DNA of 64,000 nt from contig NZ_CP126115.1 in the NCBI RefSeq assembly GCF_030123505.1, positions 4,354,001 through 4,418,000 of the forward strand, given 5' to 3'. Position numbers and translations under genes: made by a program. The number at the start of each line of letters is the position of its first letter. Within the stretch, counting starts at the first letter, position 1. This document shows, in pieces, positions 43,786-53,782 of the stretch. The notes under the pieces are model-generated. The model worked only from the letters and a program-made list of their open reading frames with translations, was not told the DNA's origin and did no database searches. The DNA is from Neobacillus sp. YX16. GTDB taxonomy: Bacteria > Bacillota > Bacilli > Bacillales > Cytobacillaceae.

Positions 43786-44437
43786 ACTTTTTTACAGGGA
43801 TTTTTAAAACTTGTCCAACATAGATTTCATTTCCCTTTAATTTATTTGCTTTTCGGATGATTTCCTCTCCAGCTTTTGAATGGTAATACTTCAAAGAAAT
43901 TCGATAGAGATTTTCTCCCGTTTTGACCGTATGGGTAATCGTTGTTTCTGTAGAAACGCTGCTATTTTTATCCGTGTTCGGTATATTATTATTGCCTTGT
44001 TCTGAAACGGGATCCTGAACCGGAGTCTCTGGGCTGACTGGCAGTTGGACTTCAATTGTATCTTCCTCAATTTCCACAGTCGATTTATCTTCTTCCTCAA
44101 CAACTTTGTTAACACTGCTGCTTTCTGTTTCAGATTTTTCAAAATTAATAACTTCATATCCGGAAGAATCACCAGTGACTTTTTCTGTTTTATTGCTTTT
44201 TCCCTCCTCAAGATAGGAGTAAGCACTAAAAATAACAATAGGTAGAAGAATAAAAAATAATACCAATATCCGAATAATCGGATATTTCACTTTCAATTTC
44301 GTTTTCTTTCTCTTTTCCCTATGAATCTGTTCTCTTGGGGGTAATTTATCACGACCTTCGGATGTTTCTTCGTTTATTTTTTCAATACGCTGTTTAAGCC
44401 TTTCCGCCTGGGTTCTGAAAGGTTCTTCTTTATTCAT
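43784..44437 (-). CDS. ypbE: LysM-domain membrane protein YpbE
   Basis: A 217-residue protein: charged cytoplasmic N-terminus (about 1-58), one membrane helix (about 62-78), an acidic low-complexity spacer (about 85-165) and a C-terminal LysM domain (about 170-215, HTVKTGENLYRISLKYY ... VGQVLKIP) that binds peptidoglycan. The start ATG at 44437 has AGGAGGGAC upstream and overlaps the ypbD stop by 8 bases (ATGAATAA), so translation is coupled. Confidence 0.9.
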   Translation of the reverse strand: MNKEEPFRTQAERLKQRIEKINEETSEGRDKLPPREQIHREKRKKTKLKVKYPIIRILVLFFILLPIVIFSAYSYLEEGKSNKTEKVTGDSSGYEVINFEKSETESSSVNKVVEEEDKSTVEIEEDTIEVQLPVSPETPVQDPVSEQGNNNIPNTDKNSSVSTETTITHTVKTGENLYRISLKYYHSKAGEEIIRKANKLKGNEIYVGQVLKIPVKK

Positions 44438-45038
44438 GAAACAGTCCCTCCTGTTCATCTATCTCTTTGGAGTGTCTATATTTAATATAAAGACCTAATA
44501 AAAAATCAATTGTAAAATGCATGACTATTGTAAGAGCTAAATTGTTACTCCATTCATACATGTAACCTATGAAAAAACTAAGAATTACAATATTAGTAAA
44601 TAAAAACCAATTAAAAAGATATCGATAATGGATGATAGCAAAAATAAGGCTACCTAGTATAAGGCCAATCTTTGTTTGGATGACGCCTCGAAAAAGTAAT
44701 TCTTCACTGAGAGCTACAAATGCAGCAATCCAAGCTATGTGGAGGACACTTCTATTTCTAAAAATTCTTTTGTTCAAACCACCGTCATCGTAATATGATG
44801 ACGGCAGCCATTTCATTAATAGAATATCTAAAATGACCACCGCAACCCCTGCAGGTACGCCAATCAACAAAATCTTCATGTCAGAAAAATCAATAGCCTT
44901 CATAAATGAAAATTGATCAAACAATAGAATACCTAAAACTATAGTTATAACAAGGAGTATGATTTGGGTCATATATAAATGAAAGAGTAGCTCTCTATCG
45001 GTTAATCCTTTGATTAATTCGTTATATTTATTTTTCAT
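44430..45038 (-). CDS. ypbD: CAAX-type (CPBP) membrane protease YpbD
   Basis: A 202-residue multi-pass membrane protein of the CPBP/Abi family. The motifs are [10 protein letters not shown] (EExxxR) and the later FAIIHYRY histidine, with a second histidine in [11 protein letters not shown]. The substrate is unknown. Its start overlaps the recQ stop by ATGA. Third gene of the ypbB-recQ-ypbD-ypbE set. Confidence 0.9.
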   Translation of the reverse strand: MKNKYNELIKGLTDRELLFHLYMTQIILLVITIVLGILLFDQFSFMKAIDFSDMKILLIGVPAGVAVVILDILLMKWLPSSYYDDGGLNKRIFRNRSVLHIAWIAAFVALSEELLFRGVIQTKIGLILGSLIFAIIHYRYLFNWFLFTNIVILSFFIGYMYEWSNNLALTIVMHFTIDFLLGLYIKYRHSKEIDEQEGLFHE

Positions 45039-46543
45039 TTACTCAACTCACTATTTAATAGAATATTGGTTAGATAATCTTTCCACATTCCTTCAATCAA
45101 ATGATTCGTTTGTTCGCCCTCAGTTGCTTGATATTGATCAAAATGGATTCCGCAAATATCGCAGCAATTCCTTACACTTTCCTTAACAGCACCTTCTTCA
45201 AAGTACTCTAGAATTAATTCTCTTCTGCATGATTTTGACTTAATCCATTTTTTCATAAATTTAATACTTTCTTTCTTTACCTTTAATCTTTCATTTACAA
45301 ATTCTTTTATTTTATGCTTTACCTGTTCATGATTGGAAGAGCCTTGAGTATTTTTGATTAGGTCCTGGATAATACGCCATTGAACCTCAGAAAAGCCACC
45401 TTGCTCTCGTAAATACTGGTTATCTTCTAAGAAAGAATCATTCGGTATTTTACTGTTTACTAAATGTGAGAACAGCCAATCAATTTGCAGCTCAGAGGGT
45501 AGTTCTCCTTCCGCAAGCTGAATAGGGAGTTGTTCATCACCAGGTGAGTATAACAATATCGCAATACTCTCTTCGCCATCACGTCCAGCTCTGCCAATCT
45601 CTTGCAGATATGATTCGATTTGCATTGGCATATGATAATGAATGATAAATCGTATGTTTTCCTTATTAACACCCATACCAAAAGCACTTGTTGCACAAAT
45701 TACATCGAGTTGTCCGTGAATAAATTGCTGCTGTATTAAGATTCTTTGTTCCTGATCTAAGCCTCCATGATAAGCCATTGTTCTCTTAATCCCCTTCTCT
45801 ATTAATAGAGAAGCCATTTGTTCTGCAACCTTTTTACTTGAAAAATAAATAATACCCGGCTTTTGAAACTGCAGAACTATTTCTAACAAACGGGATTGCT
45901 TATCATGATAATTAGGTACCTCTTCAACATAAAAGGAAATATTAGGCCGGTCAATTGTCGAATCAATCTTGTTATATTCCTCTAAATCAAGAGATTGGAT
46001 AATATCCTCTCTTACTTTTTTAGTTGCGGTTGCTGTTAAAGCTAGGGTTAGTGGATTCCCAAGTTTCTTTCGAAAATCTCCCAGCTTTGAATAATCTGGG
46101 CGAAAATCGTAGCCCCATTGTGAAATACAATGTGCCTCATCCACTACAAATAAAGAGATCGTAAGAGCTTGCAGCTTTTTCATAATAGCAGGCAGGCTTA
46201 ACATTTCTGGCGAAACAAAAATATATTTAAATTTTGATAAATTGCGTAATACATATCCTCGCTTATCCGAATCAAGAAATGAGTTTAAAGCAATTACCCG
46301 TTTTTCTCCAAATTTCATTAATTGCTCCACCTGATCCTGCATAAGTGATAAAAGAGGAGATATGATTAATATCTGCCCATCAAGACAATACCCTGGAAGT
46401 TGGTAACATAAAGATTTACCTGTGCCTGTAGGAAGCATTGCAATCGTATGGTTCCCTCCGAGTAAAGACGAAATTACTTCCTTTTGCCCTGTTTTAAATG
46501 TCTGATAACCAAAATACGTAAATAAAATTTTTTCTAATTCCAT
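45035..46543 (-). CDS. recQ: ATP-dependent DNA helicase RecQ (RecS-type)
   Basis: A 502-residue short RecQ helicase: Walker A TGTGKS (39-44), DEAH box (135-138), [12 protein letters not shown] motif III and the [10 protein letters not shown] motif VI, then a C-terminal zinc-binding region with CRRELIL ... CCDICG. The HRDC domain of longer RecQ proteins is missing, as in B. subtilis RecS (YpbC). It overlaps ypbB by 10 bases and ypbD by 4, indicating coupled translation. Confidence 0.94.
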   Translation of the reverse strand: MELEKILFTYFGYQTFKTGQKEVISSLLGGNHTIAMLPTGTGKSLCYQLPGYCLDGQILIISPLLSLMQDQVEQLMKFGEKRVIALNSFLDSDKRGYVLRNLSKFKYIFVSPEMLSLPAIMKKLQALTISLFVVDEAHCISQWGYDFRPDYSKLGDFRKKLGNPLTLALTATATKKVREDIIQSLDLEEYNKIDSTIDRPNISFYVEEVPNYHDKQSRLLEIVLQFQKPGIIYFSSKKVAEQMASLLIEKGIKRTMAYHGGLDQEQRILIQQQFIHGQLDVICATSAFGMGVNKENIRFIIHYHMPMQIESYLQEIGRAGRDGEESIAILLYSPGDEQLPIQLAEGELPSELQIDWLFSHLVNSKIPNDSFLEDNQYLREQGGFSEVQWRIIQDLIKNTQGSSNHEQVKHKIKEFVNERLKVKKESIKFMKKWIKSKSCRRELILEYFEEGAVKESVRNCCDICGIHFDQYQATEGEQTNHLIEGMWKDYLTNILLNSELSK

Positions 46544-47580
46544 TGTCTATCACCATACTTTGCTAGAACGAGTCTTATTTGAAAGTAGGAAGTCTCTTTT
46601 AAAATGTTCCTGATTACTTTAAGCTGCCTAGTAGCTTCTTGCCGTGAAATTTCTAAAATCTTCTGTTGGGTTCCTTCTTCCACATAGGAATTAATGGAAA
46701 AGTCTTTTATATTTAAAGCAAATTCTACAAGATGATCTTCAATTGTACTTATTTTTAAATGACGAATACCTGCGATCTCCTCCAGAGAAAAACCTTGATT
46801 TAATAATTCCCAGGTTTTACGAGAAGAAAGAGTTAAGGAATCTTTTTGTTCAAAATTTACAAGCAGTGATGATAACACCTGATAACGGGCAGGATTTTTT
46901 TCAATGAATTGGATCAAGCAATGGAGGTTATTAGTAAATGCAAGATGATATTGCAGTGAATCAATATTCAGCATTTTCGCCGTTTGCATAGAGGTCAATC
47001 CAATTTGTTGATATCCCGTTAACCTAAAAACCAATACAGAAGGATTGATATCTTTTGCCTGTTCAAAAATATCCACTAATTCAGAATAGAGAATCTCTCC
47101 TAGATTCTGCTTTGGTATCGTGGTAGATTTTAATAAGTCCTTCAACCAGTTATGAACCTCAGTATTTTTTTGAATGGGGATGTATTTCGTTTCTTTAGAT
47201 ATAATATTAGAAGCTACTTGAACGAGCAGTGACAGTCTTTCCCAAACTAACAATGTATTGAGTTGATACTTCCATCCATTTATATAGGATGGCTGTGGAT
47301 GCTGCAGTAAGTAAGCTTGTCCTCTTGGGGTGAGTTTAAATCTTTGATCCCCAAAGGCTTCCACCATATTTTTATCAAGTAAACTGTTGAAAATTTGATC
47401 AAAAGATTCACGCGTTAATGGTTCAAGAATCCGAAAGTACCTTTTAAGTGAATATAAATGCGCATCCTGAAGTGTTTGTGATGATTTTTTTCCATTTAAA
47501 AGGTGATAGATGGAATAAATTGTTCTTTCACCGTTCAGTTGTTTCAAACAATATAATAAAATGTTTTCTATTTCACACAT
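46534..47580 (-). CDS. ypbB: Helix-turn-helix protein YpbB
   Basis: A 348-residue protein with an N-terminal winged-helix-like region (about 60-115) and a C-terminal HTH ([35 protein letters not shown], quoted here only as landmarks near residues 255-290) resembling the helix-turn-helix found with RecQ-type helicases. It matches B. subtilis YpbB, always upstream of recS. It probably works with the helicase; that is inference from gene pairing. It is divergent from fer. Confidence 0.83.
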   Translation of the reverse strand: MCEIENILLYCLKQLNGERTIYSIYHLLNGKKSSQTLQDAHLYSLKRYFRILEPLTRESFDQIFNSLLDKNMVEAFGDQRFKLTPRGQAYLLQHPQPSYINGWKYQLNTLLVWERLSLLVQVASNIISKETKYIPIQKNTEVHNWLKDLLKSTTIPKQNLGEILYSELVDIFEQAKDINPSVLVFRLTGYQQIGLTSMQTAKMLNIDSLQYHLAFTNNLHCLIQFIEKNPARYQVLSSLLVNFEQKDSLTLSSRKTWELLNQGFSLEEIAGIRHLKISTIEDHLVEFALNIKDFSINSYVEEGTQQKILEISRQEATRQLKVIRNILKETSYFQIRLVLAKYGDRQWN

Positions 47581-47715
47581 TCCATTTCACCACTTTTTGC
47601 TTAAAATCGACAAAATCGCCTATTTTTCTATCCCTATTCTATCATGAATGTGATGGTCATGTTGCTAAAAAATGTGGAAGATTAGGGAATCCAAATCCTA
47701 TAGAGTATTTTTCTA

Positions 47716-47744
47716 TTGAAAAGTTACTCATACAGTTTTACAAT
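47716..47744 (+). promoter_or_regulatory. Sigma-A promoter for fer
   Basis: TTGAAA (47716-47721), a 17-base spacer and TACAAT (47739-47744), about 70 bases before the fer start. A near-consensus housekeeping promoter. Confidence 0.75.
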
Positions 47745-47785
47745 AGGAATGAGTAATGCGTTTCCATTTAATATGGAATGAGTAA

Positions 47786-48061
<276 letters not shown>

Positions 48062-48091
48062 TATTTTGTCATTAAAATATTGTTAAGCTGC

Positions 48092-48125
48092 TACCCTCGT
48101 CATTCTTTGATGGGGGTTTTTTATT
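48092..48125 (+). terminator. Terminator of fer
   Basis: ACCCTCGTCA-TTCT-TTGATGGGGGT followed by six Ts. Confidence 0.8.
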
Positions 48126-48130
48126 CTTTG

Positions 48131-48166
48131 CAAAAAAAAAGAAACCAAGCAGACGACCTGGTTTCT
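48131..48166 (-). terminator. Terminator of ribU
   Basis: On the minus strand GAAACCAGGTCGTCTGC-TTGGTTTC with flanking T run (nine Ts), just after the ribU stop. Confidence 0.83.
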
Positions 48167-48172
48167 TTTCTT

Positions 48173-48742
48173 TTAAGCATTTTTTACAATTGTTAATTTA
48201 TTAATCCATGACTGCATTCTAATGAATAGCAGCATAAATATAGAAGACATGATTATGCCTTTAATGATATTAAATGGTAAAATCGCCGGTACCACTAAAT
48301 TCCGCATGTCAGGAAACTTCAACAGCGAGGTATATGCCGGCAAAATAAATAAGTAGTTTAAAACGCTCATCATTACCGCCATAATAAGGGTCCCTACAAT
48401 CAGTGCGATTGTCATTCCTTTTTTGGTTCTCATCTTGTTGTATACAAAGTAGGTTGGCAATACAAATAGAATCCCCGCAAGGAAATTAGCAATATGGCCA
48501 ACTGGAATTCCAGTTGCACTCCCAGTTGCAATATAATTGAGTGCATTTTTGAAAAACTCAACTAATATTCCTGCAACAGGTCCAAAAATTAAAGCTGCGA
48601 TTAATGCTGGGATATCGCTAAAATCAATAAATAAGAAATTTGGAAATGGCGGTAGCGGGAAGTTAATCAGCATTAAAAGATATGCGATACTGCTCAGCAT
48701 TCCAATTGAAACAATTGCTTTGACACTCATTTTTTTCTTCAT
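48173..48742 (-). CDS. ribU: Riboflavin ECF transporter substrate-binding subunit RibU
   Basis: A 189-residue integral membrane protein of the ECF S-component class (YpaA in B. subtilis), with five or six helices. It takes up riboflavin with the shared EcfA/A'/T module encoded elsewhere. Typical segments are FPNFLFIDFSDIPALIAALIFG (quoted in parts: FPNFLFIDFSD, IPALIAALIFG) and GHIANFLAG. The start ATG at 48742 follows GGAGAGAGG. It is controlled by the FMN riboswitch about 170-300 bases upstream. Confidence 0.95.
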   Translation of the reverse strand: MKKKMSVKAIVSIGMLSSIAYLLMLINFPLPPFPNFLFIDFSDIPALIAALIFGPVAGILVEFFKNALNYIATGSATGIPVGHIANFLAGILFVLPTYFVYNKMRTKKGMTIALIVGTLIMAVMMSVLNYLFILPAYTSLLKFPDMRNLVVPAILPFNIIKGIIMSSIFMLLFIRMQSWINKLTIVKNA

Positions 48743-48814
48743 TCTTTTCCTCTCTCCTTTTTGATCCATCAAGTTAGGAAGAGAGGTTCAACAGCTTTTA
48801 AGGTGTCCTAGTAA

Positions 48815-48848
48815 AATAAAAAACCTCAAGAAAATAATCTTGAGGGAG
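48815..48848 (-). terminator. Riboswitch expression-platform terminator
   Basis: On the minus strand CCTCAAG-ATTATTTT-CTTGAGG followed by TTTTTTATTTTA, between the FMN aptamer and ribU. It would form when FMN is bound. Confidence 0.82.
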
Positions 48849-48908
48849 TTTACAAAGGCACTCTTAATAAACGTTCAGTATAACAGCATTTTTCGAACGT
48901 CGCAAGAA

Positions 48909-49040
48909 CCTCCATCTTCTCCCATCCAGACTATACTGTCGGCTTTGGAATCACACCAAATCCTGCCATAAAGGCTCGCGGGCTCAAGAGATTAACTCTA
49001 ATACCGCCGATCGGGAATTTCACCCTGCCCCGAAGATAGA
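48909..49040 (-). ncRNA. FMN riboswitch (RFN element)
   Basis: The minus strand carries the conserved RFN pattern in order: ATCTTCGGGGCAGGGTGAAA, TTCCCGATCGGCGGTA, GAGCCCGCGAGC, GGCAGGATTTGGTGTGATTC, CAAAGCCGACAGTATAGTCT and GGATGGGAGAAGATGG. The first and last segments form the closing stem. It binds flavin mononucleotide and, through the downstream terminator, shuts off riboflavin uptake when flavin is plentiful. Confidence 0.96.
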
Positions 49041-49089
49041 TCGATATTTAATTACAGCTTTATTATACTAGTAAGTATTTGTTTTGAAA

Positions 49090-49125
49090 AGAAAAAAGCA
49101 CTAACCGTTTTTGACGGTTAGTGCA
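49090..49125 (-). terminator. Terminator of the M23/LysM gene
   Basis: On the minus strand GCACTAACCG-TCAAAAA-CGGTTAGTGC followed by six Ts. Confidence 0.9.
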
Positions 49126-49132
49126 ATATTAA

Positions 49133-49855
49133 TTATTTTTGGATTACTAAAACTTGTTCAGGCAGGATAAGATCTGACGTTAACTGGTTGACTTCTTTTA
49201 GTTGTGCAACTGATACATTGCTTTTCTGTGCAATGGAGGTTAGTGTATCTCCTTCTTGAACAATATAATGTGCTTTATCGCCCTTTACATACGTACTTGC
49301 TGTAAGACTATCAGTATTACTCGCCATTCCACCTTTTACTGCCACGCCTACCTCCGTATGTCCAAGCAGCGTTTCTGGATCAATGGCATTTTTCTTATCA
49401 AATGTCCATTCTACCTGATGACTCTCAAAGTGAAGATGAACACCTGTTGATTCACCCGTTCTCCCCATCATCCCAATTCTATCACCTTGTTTAATCTCAT
49501 GACCTGTATTTACAAGTCGCTTATTTAAGTGGGCATAAACGGTAACATAGTTATTTGGGTGCTTAAGAAATATCACATTCCCATATGTATTTGAATAATA
49601 GGATTTGCCCACAACCCCTTCCTCCACAGCGATTATTGGAGAATTTAACCTGCCAGCTATATCGATTCCCTTATGTGTTCCATGCCTTGTCCCATATGTA
49701 TCAGATATGACACCATCTGCGGGCCATATCCATCCAGCTTTTATTTCTTTTGAATCCTGCATACTCGCTTCAGTCTGCTTTCCACCTAAGAATAATAAGC
49801 TGACACAAAGCGCCATAATTGCGGCAATTAAAAGCCGCCTTATGTAGTCTCGCAT
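49133..49855 (-). CDS. Secreted M23-family peptidase with C-terminal LysM
   Basis: A 240-residue protein with a signal peptide (about 1-31), an M23 (lysostaphin-type) peptidase domain (about 45-165) with zinc-site residues H61, D65, H140 and H142 (HKGID, HLHFE), and a LysM domain (196-239). It likely cuts or remodels peptidoglycan cross-links outside the membrane. Relatives act in sporulation or cell separation; which applies here is unknown. The start ATG at 49855 has AGGAGG 10 bases upstream. Monocistronic. Confidence 0.9.
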   Translation of the reverse strand: MRDYIRRLLIAAIMALCVSLLFLGGKQTEASMQDSKEIKAGWIWPADGVISDTYGTRHGTHKGIDIAGRLNSPIIAVEEGVVGKSYYSNTYGNVIFLKHPNNYVTVYAHLNKRLVNTGHEIKQGDRIGMMGRTGESTGVHLHFESHQVEWTFDKKNAIDPETLLGHTEVGVAVKGGMASNTDSLTASTYVKGDKAHYIVQEGDTLTSIAQKSNVSVAQLKEVNQLTSDLILPEQVLVIQK

Positions 49856-49999
49856 TTGATTGTTTTCCTCCTTAATCTTGTCCTCTCCTCCACACACCAT
49901 ATGTTTACCTTATGTCATTTAGAACATATAGTTGGTCAGAGCGGTTAAGCATACTTGTTATAATTTGGAGAGAAATGGTTTTTTATTCATAAACGTAAA

Positions 50000-50070
50000 G
50001 AAAAGTGGAAGGCGCCTCCTCGAAAAAGCTAACGCTTTTCCTTCGTGTGAGGCATTGCTTTCGAAGCTTA
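50000..50070 (+). repeat. Chimeric repeat fragment (family B end joined to module Y)
   Basis: Starts AAAAGTGGAAGGCGCC, like the B-type repeats, and continues directly into CTCGAAAAAGC-TAAC-GCTTTTCCTTCG and GTGTGAGGCATTGC, matching module Y of the long family A elements. Compared with module Y its hairpin stem has a compensatory base-pair change (T-A to A-T). Confidence 0.7.
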
Positions 50071-50087
50071 CTCTTGTGTAATTAGGC

Positions 50088-50122
50088 AAAAAAAGATTAA
50101 CCTTTTAGTGGTCAATCTTTTT
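50088..50122 (-). terminator. Terminator of sigX-rsiX
   Basis: On the minus strand AGATTGACC-ACTAAAA-GGTTAATCT (one mismatch-type G-T pair) followed by seven Ts. Confidence 0.8.
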
Positions 50123-50131
50123 CTTCTTGTA

Positions 50132-51298
50132 TTATTCAATTGGGCGGTGATTAGGTGCCAATGGAACCTTCACTTCCTTTGATAAATCAAATGGTCCTAA
50201 AAGCTTAATAGGAGCGTTTACTACCATTATCGTCTCTATCCCAAAATCCTTTGCAGTTAATAAAATGGCTTCAAAAGAATAAACTGTTGCTGGAGTATTC
50301 TCCATTAGTGTGCTTCCATCCATATTAATGATTAATTTGTTATCTTGAATTGAAAATTCCTTTATCTGAAAGGATGGACCTATTGAGGCTGCTAATCTAC
50401 CTTCTGCTTGGTCTGTCTTCATCGCTTCGAAGGCAGCATTTATATCTTGAAATGTATTAGTCGAAGGGACCAGATAGGTGGTTTCCAATCCATCAGGTGT
50501 ATAAAAGAAATAGCCATGTTTACCTTCTCGATTAACATCTAATTTATCCATTTCACCATAATTACCAAATTCTATTCCAGGCTGTCCATTTGTTCTAAGA
50601 ATAATATTATTTATTTGACTATTCGATGCTATTGTTTTCTGCAATATATCTAAAAAAGTCATTTCACCTGCAGACCCATCCCCATATTTATGGTCACTAG
50701 GTACATCAACAATCACAGTATTATTTAATTCATCTAATTCAAACGTGGCGTTTAGGGGATAATAGTCTGTCAATCCCCATTCCTCTTCCTTTAATAGTCC
50801 CATTGATTCAGTAAAAATAGTCAGCCAATTCTTGTTATCATCTGGAGGGACAACAATGGATACGGGGACTAAAATTTGTGCCTGCGAATCAGGGATCCAA
50901 TAAGTGATGACTTTTCCGTTCTCTATTTCATCATCGTATATAGCAGTTTTATTCATTTCGCTCATCATCATTTTAGCTTCTGAACCTGATAAACCATCTT
51001 CTTCTTTATTCAGTATTGATGATTTGTCGTCCGCGATGCTTTTCTTTTCCTGACTTGAAGATTCTTCTTGTTTTGCGCTATCAAAAGATTGTGTTCCCTC
51101 TAAAAACCTAGGAATCAATATGAAAAAAAGGAGTAATGCTGCTGTTGCTGCAAAACCTGGAATTAGCCATGCTGATTTTTTTCTCTTTTTTATAGAAAGA
51201 TTTTGGTAAATGTCACGAGGATTGCGATGATCTTCTATTTTTGGCATTTGCCTAAGTAATTCTTCGAGCTGTTTATCGCTCCACTCTGACTTCTTCAC
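50132..51298 (-). CDS. rsiX: Anti-sigma factor RsiX
   Basis: A 388-residue single-pass membrane protein: a cytoplasmic N-terminal sigma-binding part (1-42, with LLRQMPKIEDHRNPRDIYQN), a membrane helix (about 43-64) and a large outer domain with repeated GerMN-like segments (about 150-380). It holds sigma-X inactive at the membrane. The GTG start (51298) overlaps sigX by 26 bases and has AGGAGG upstream. The assignment as RsiX follows from pairing with sigX and location beside resDE, as in B. subtilis. Confidence 0.9.
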   Translation of the reverse strand: MKKSEWSDKQLEELLRQMPKIEDHRNPRDIYQNLSIKKRKKSAWLIPGFAATAALLLFFILIPRFLEGTQSFDSAKQEESSSQEKKSIADDKSSILNKEEDGLSGSEAKMMMSEMNKTAIYDDEIENGKVITYWIPDSQAQILVPVSIVVPPDDNKNWLTIFTESMGLLKEEEWGLTDYYPLNATFELDELNNTVIVDVPSDHKYGDGSAGEMTFLDILQKTIASNSQINNIILRTNGQPGIEFGNYGEMDKLDVNREGKHGYFFYTPDGLETTYLVPSTNTFQDINAAFEAMKTDQAEGRLAASIGPSFQIKEFSIQDNKLIINMDGSTLMENTPATVYSFEAILLTAKDFGIETIMVVNAPIKLLGPFDLSKEVKVPLAPNHRPIE

Positions 51299-51824
51299 TC
51301 TCTAATCCCTCCTTATCATGAAATATTTCCATATGCTTCTTCAATACTTTCAATGCACGATGTTGTGTTGTTTTCACTTTACTTTCCGTCCAATCCAGAG
51401 CTTGAGCCGTTTCGGTAATCGACAAATCGTTTAAAAAACGCAATATGACAACAGACCGTTGATCCACAGTGCAATGGTCCAAACATTGATAAATCCATTT
51501 GATTTCTTCCTTTTGAATCGTAATTTCTTCTGGAATTGGATACTCATCCTTTATCTGACTTTGAGACCAATCAAATTTTTCAAGCAGTCTTCCCTTCCAT
51601 CCCTTTTGCTTACGAAATGAATCAATGGCAACATTTCGTGCGATAGAAAATAGCCATGTTTTTTCACTGCTTTTACCTTCAAAGCGATGATAAGATTTAA
51701 ACACTCTTATATATACTTCCTGGACTAGATCCTCTGCCTGTTCTTTGTTTCTTACCATATAAAATAGAAATTGAAAAACGTCATGATGATATTTTTGGTA
51801 TAGCTCATCGAAAACGGAGTCCAT
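51273..51824 (-). CDS. sigX: ECF RNA polymerase sigma factor SigX
   Basis: A 183-residue ECF sigma factor with region 2 (about 8-78, including NKEQAEDLVQEVYIRVFK and TWLFSIARNVAIDSFR) and region 4 (about 115-165, RSVVILRFLNDLSITETAQAL). In B. subtilis sigma-X controls genes that change the surface charge of the envelope. It is co-transcribed with its anti-sigma factor rsiX and sits next to resE as in B. subtilis. The start ATG follows GGGGAGGGGAA. Confidence 0.93.
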   Translation of the reverse strand: MDSVFDELYQKYHHDVFQFLFYMVRNKEQAEDLVQEVYIRVFKSYHRFEGKSSEKTWLFSIARNVAIDSFRKQKGWKGRLLEKFDWSQSQIKDEYPIPEEITIQKEEIKWIYQCLDHCTVDQRSVVILRFLNDLSITETAQALDWTESKVKTTQHRALKVLKKHMEIFHDKEGLESEEVRVER

Positions 51825-51920
51825 CCATTCCCCTCCCCGTTCATAGAATTAGTCGATACTTATGTACAAAAAGTTTCACATTATAAATATAGACTTTTTA
51901 TCATTAAAAGTGAAGGCAAA

Positions 51921-51948
51921 ACAAAAAACCCACCCTTTAGATGAGTTC
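51921..51948 (-). terminator. Terminator of the res operon
   Basis: On the minus strand AACTCATC-TAAA-GGGTGGGTT (eight pairs, two of them G-T) followed by TTTTT, about 55 bases past the resE stop. Confidence 0.65.
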
Positions 51949-52000
51949 TTGTATCAATATAATTGTTTCCCGTGAATCAAGAGAAATCGCCAATTTCTTC

Positions 52001-53782
52001 TCATTTTCGTGGAAGTAAGAAGGCAAATGTCGTTCCTTGTCCTATTTTACTTTGTACTGAGATATGACCGTGATGTGCATCAATAATATTTTTCGCGATA
52101 GCTAGTCCTAATCCTGTACCAGCTCTGCCTCTAGTTCTTGCTTTATCTGCTTTATAGAAACGTTCAAATACAAATGGCAAATCTTCTTCTGGAATACCAG
52201 ACCCTGAATCAGACACATCCACTTTTATACCGAAATCATCATCCCTTACATGTAACCTAACTGAACCACCTTGTGGTGTATGTCTGATAGCATTATCAAT
52301 CAAGTTAGTTAATACTTGTTCAATCCGATCTGGATCAAAAATGATGTTTGGAATATCATTCTCTAAATCAGCACTTAAATGGATCTCATTGTCTCTAGCA
52401 AGCCCTTGAAACTTATGAACAATTCTATTCATAAACACAGGCAGATTCACATCATCCAGCGTTAGTTGAATATGCCCGGCTTCCATTCTCGCAAGATCCA
52501 GCAACTCATTAACAAGTCGCCCCATCCTCAATGATTCATCGTAAATTACTTTTGCCATTTCCTTTTTCTCTTCCTGAGATTCAGCAATGTCATCTACAAT
52601 GGCTTCACTGTAGCCCTGTAACATTGAAATTGGTGTTCTTAGCTCATGAGAAACGTTTGCAATAAAATCTTTTCTCATTTTTTCTAATACTCGTTCTTCT
52701 GTCATATCTCTTAGTACTGCTACAGCCCCACGTATAAATCGGTTACTATATAGCGGACTAACCAGAATAACCCAATGTCGGCCTTGAAGCGAAATTTCCC
52801 CTGCTTGCTCTGTCTCTGTATCAACAGCCTGTTGAAAAAGCTCCATTACTTGTGTTGGAATTTCCTCAGAAGAAGACCCAGATCTCCCTTTTTCATAGTA
52901 CCAATATTGTAAAAAACGGTCAGCGGGCGGATTGGAAATTAGGATTGTTCCGTCTCGATTAAAAGTAATAACTCCATCCGCCATACTGCTCAGGATGCTT
53001 GCAAGCTGTTCTTTTTCCTGACTCAGTGCATTCATATTAAACTTCAACTGCCTGCCCATCTGGTTAAAGGCTGTGGCAAGTTCACCAATTTCATCATGAG
53101 TCAGGATTGGAACCTTTGTATCAAATTTCCCTCTTGCCACTTCGAAGGCAGCTTCCCTCATTTTAATTAAAGGAGCTGTAATCCTGCTAGATAAAAAGAA
53201 GGCAAAAATAGTTGTCAGAATAATAGCTACACCCGCAACAAGTAAGATAAAATTAGTGGTCGAATGTGTGGTTTCTTGAATGATTTCCAAGGATTGATAG
53301 ATAAATACTGCACCATTTTGCTCATCATCCATGTGCAGAGGTACACCAATAATCGAATATTTAGCAGTATCTTTCCCTGAATTATTCGATGAAAGCTTCG
53401 CCACTTTTTCAACCGTTATATCCTCTTCAAAGACTTTTGACATCTCGACATCATTACGTATATCGGGTAAAGATAATTTCACCGACTTTTCAGAGTTGGG
53501 AGAGAAGTATACCTCATGGTTATTTTTAATGATAACCACCTTTGTGAATTCATCAATAATTTCCCAAGAGATTTCTAAACCTAAGGGAAATTGCTCATCC
53601 GGATGACTTTCCAGCACTTTTGCTATTTTCTCAGCCTGATGAGTTAAATCATTTTTGGTTTCCGTAATATTGTTATTCTCAAAAAATTCTAGGAGCATTA
53701 CAGTTAAGATGAAAAGTATGAAGGCAACCAAAAATATGATAGTTAGCCAAAGCTTTCCAACTACACTTCGTAAAAAGGTCAT
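52001..53782 (-). CDS. resE: Sensor histidine kinase ResE
   Basis: A 593-residue membrane kinase: two membrane helices (about 11-30 and 175-200) enclosing an outer sensor domain, then HAMP (about 200-252), PAS (about 265-370), HisKA with the phospho-acceptor histidine in SHELRTPISM, and HATPase with NLIDNAIRHTPQGG and GTGLGLAIAKNI. With ResD it controls respiration genes in response to oxygen limitation and nitric oxide. The start overlaps the resD stop by ATGA. Confidence 0.96.
   Translation of the reverse strand: MTFLRSVVGKLWLTIIFLVAFILFILTVMLLEFFENNNITETKNDLTHQAEKIAKVLESHPDEQFPLGLEISWEIIDEFTKVVIIKNNHEVYFSPNSEKSVKLSLPDIRNDVEMSKVFEEDITVEKVAKLSSNNSGKDTAKYSIIGVPLHMDDEQNGAVFIYQSLEIIQETTHSTTNFILLVAGVAIILTTIFAFFLSSRITAPLIKMREAAFEVARGKFDTKVPILTHDEIGELATAFNQMGRQLKFNMNALSQEKEQLASILSSMADGVITFNRDGTILISNPPADRFLQYWYYEKGRSGSSSEEIPTQVMELFQQAVDTETEQAGEISLQGRHWVILVSPLYSNRFIRGAVAVLRDMTEERVLEKMRKDFIANVSHELRTPISMLQGYSEAIVDDIAESQEEKKEMAKVIYDESLRMGRLVNELLDLARMEAGHIQLTLDDVNLPVFMNRIVHKFQGLARDNEIHLSADLENDIPNIIFDPDRIEQVLTNLIDNAIRHTPQGGSVRLHVRDDDFGIKVDVSDSGSGIPEEDLPFVFERFYKADKARTRGRAGTGLGLAIAKNIIDAHHGHISVQSKIGQGTTFAFLLPRK

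Noticed and set aside
44045..44245. Plus-strand ORF opposite ypbE
   Set aside because: Shadow of the low-complexity acidic region of ypbE.
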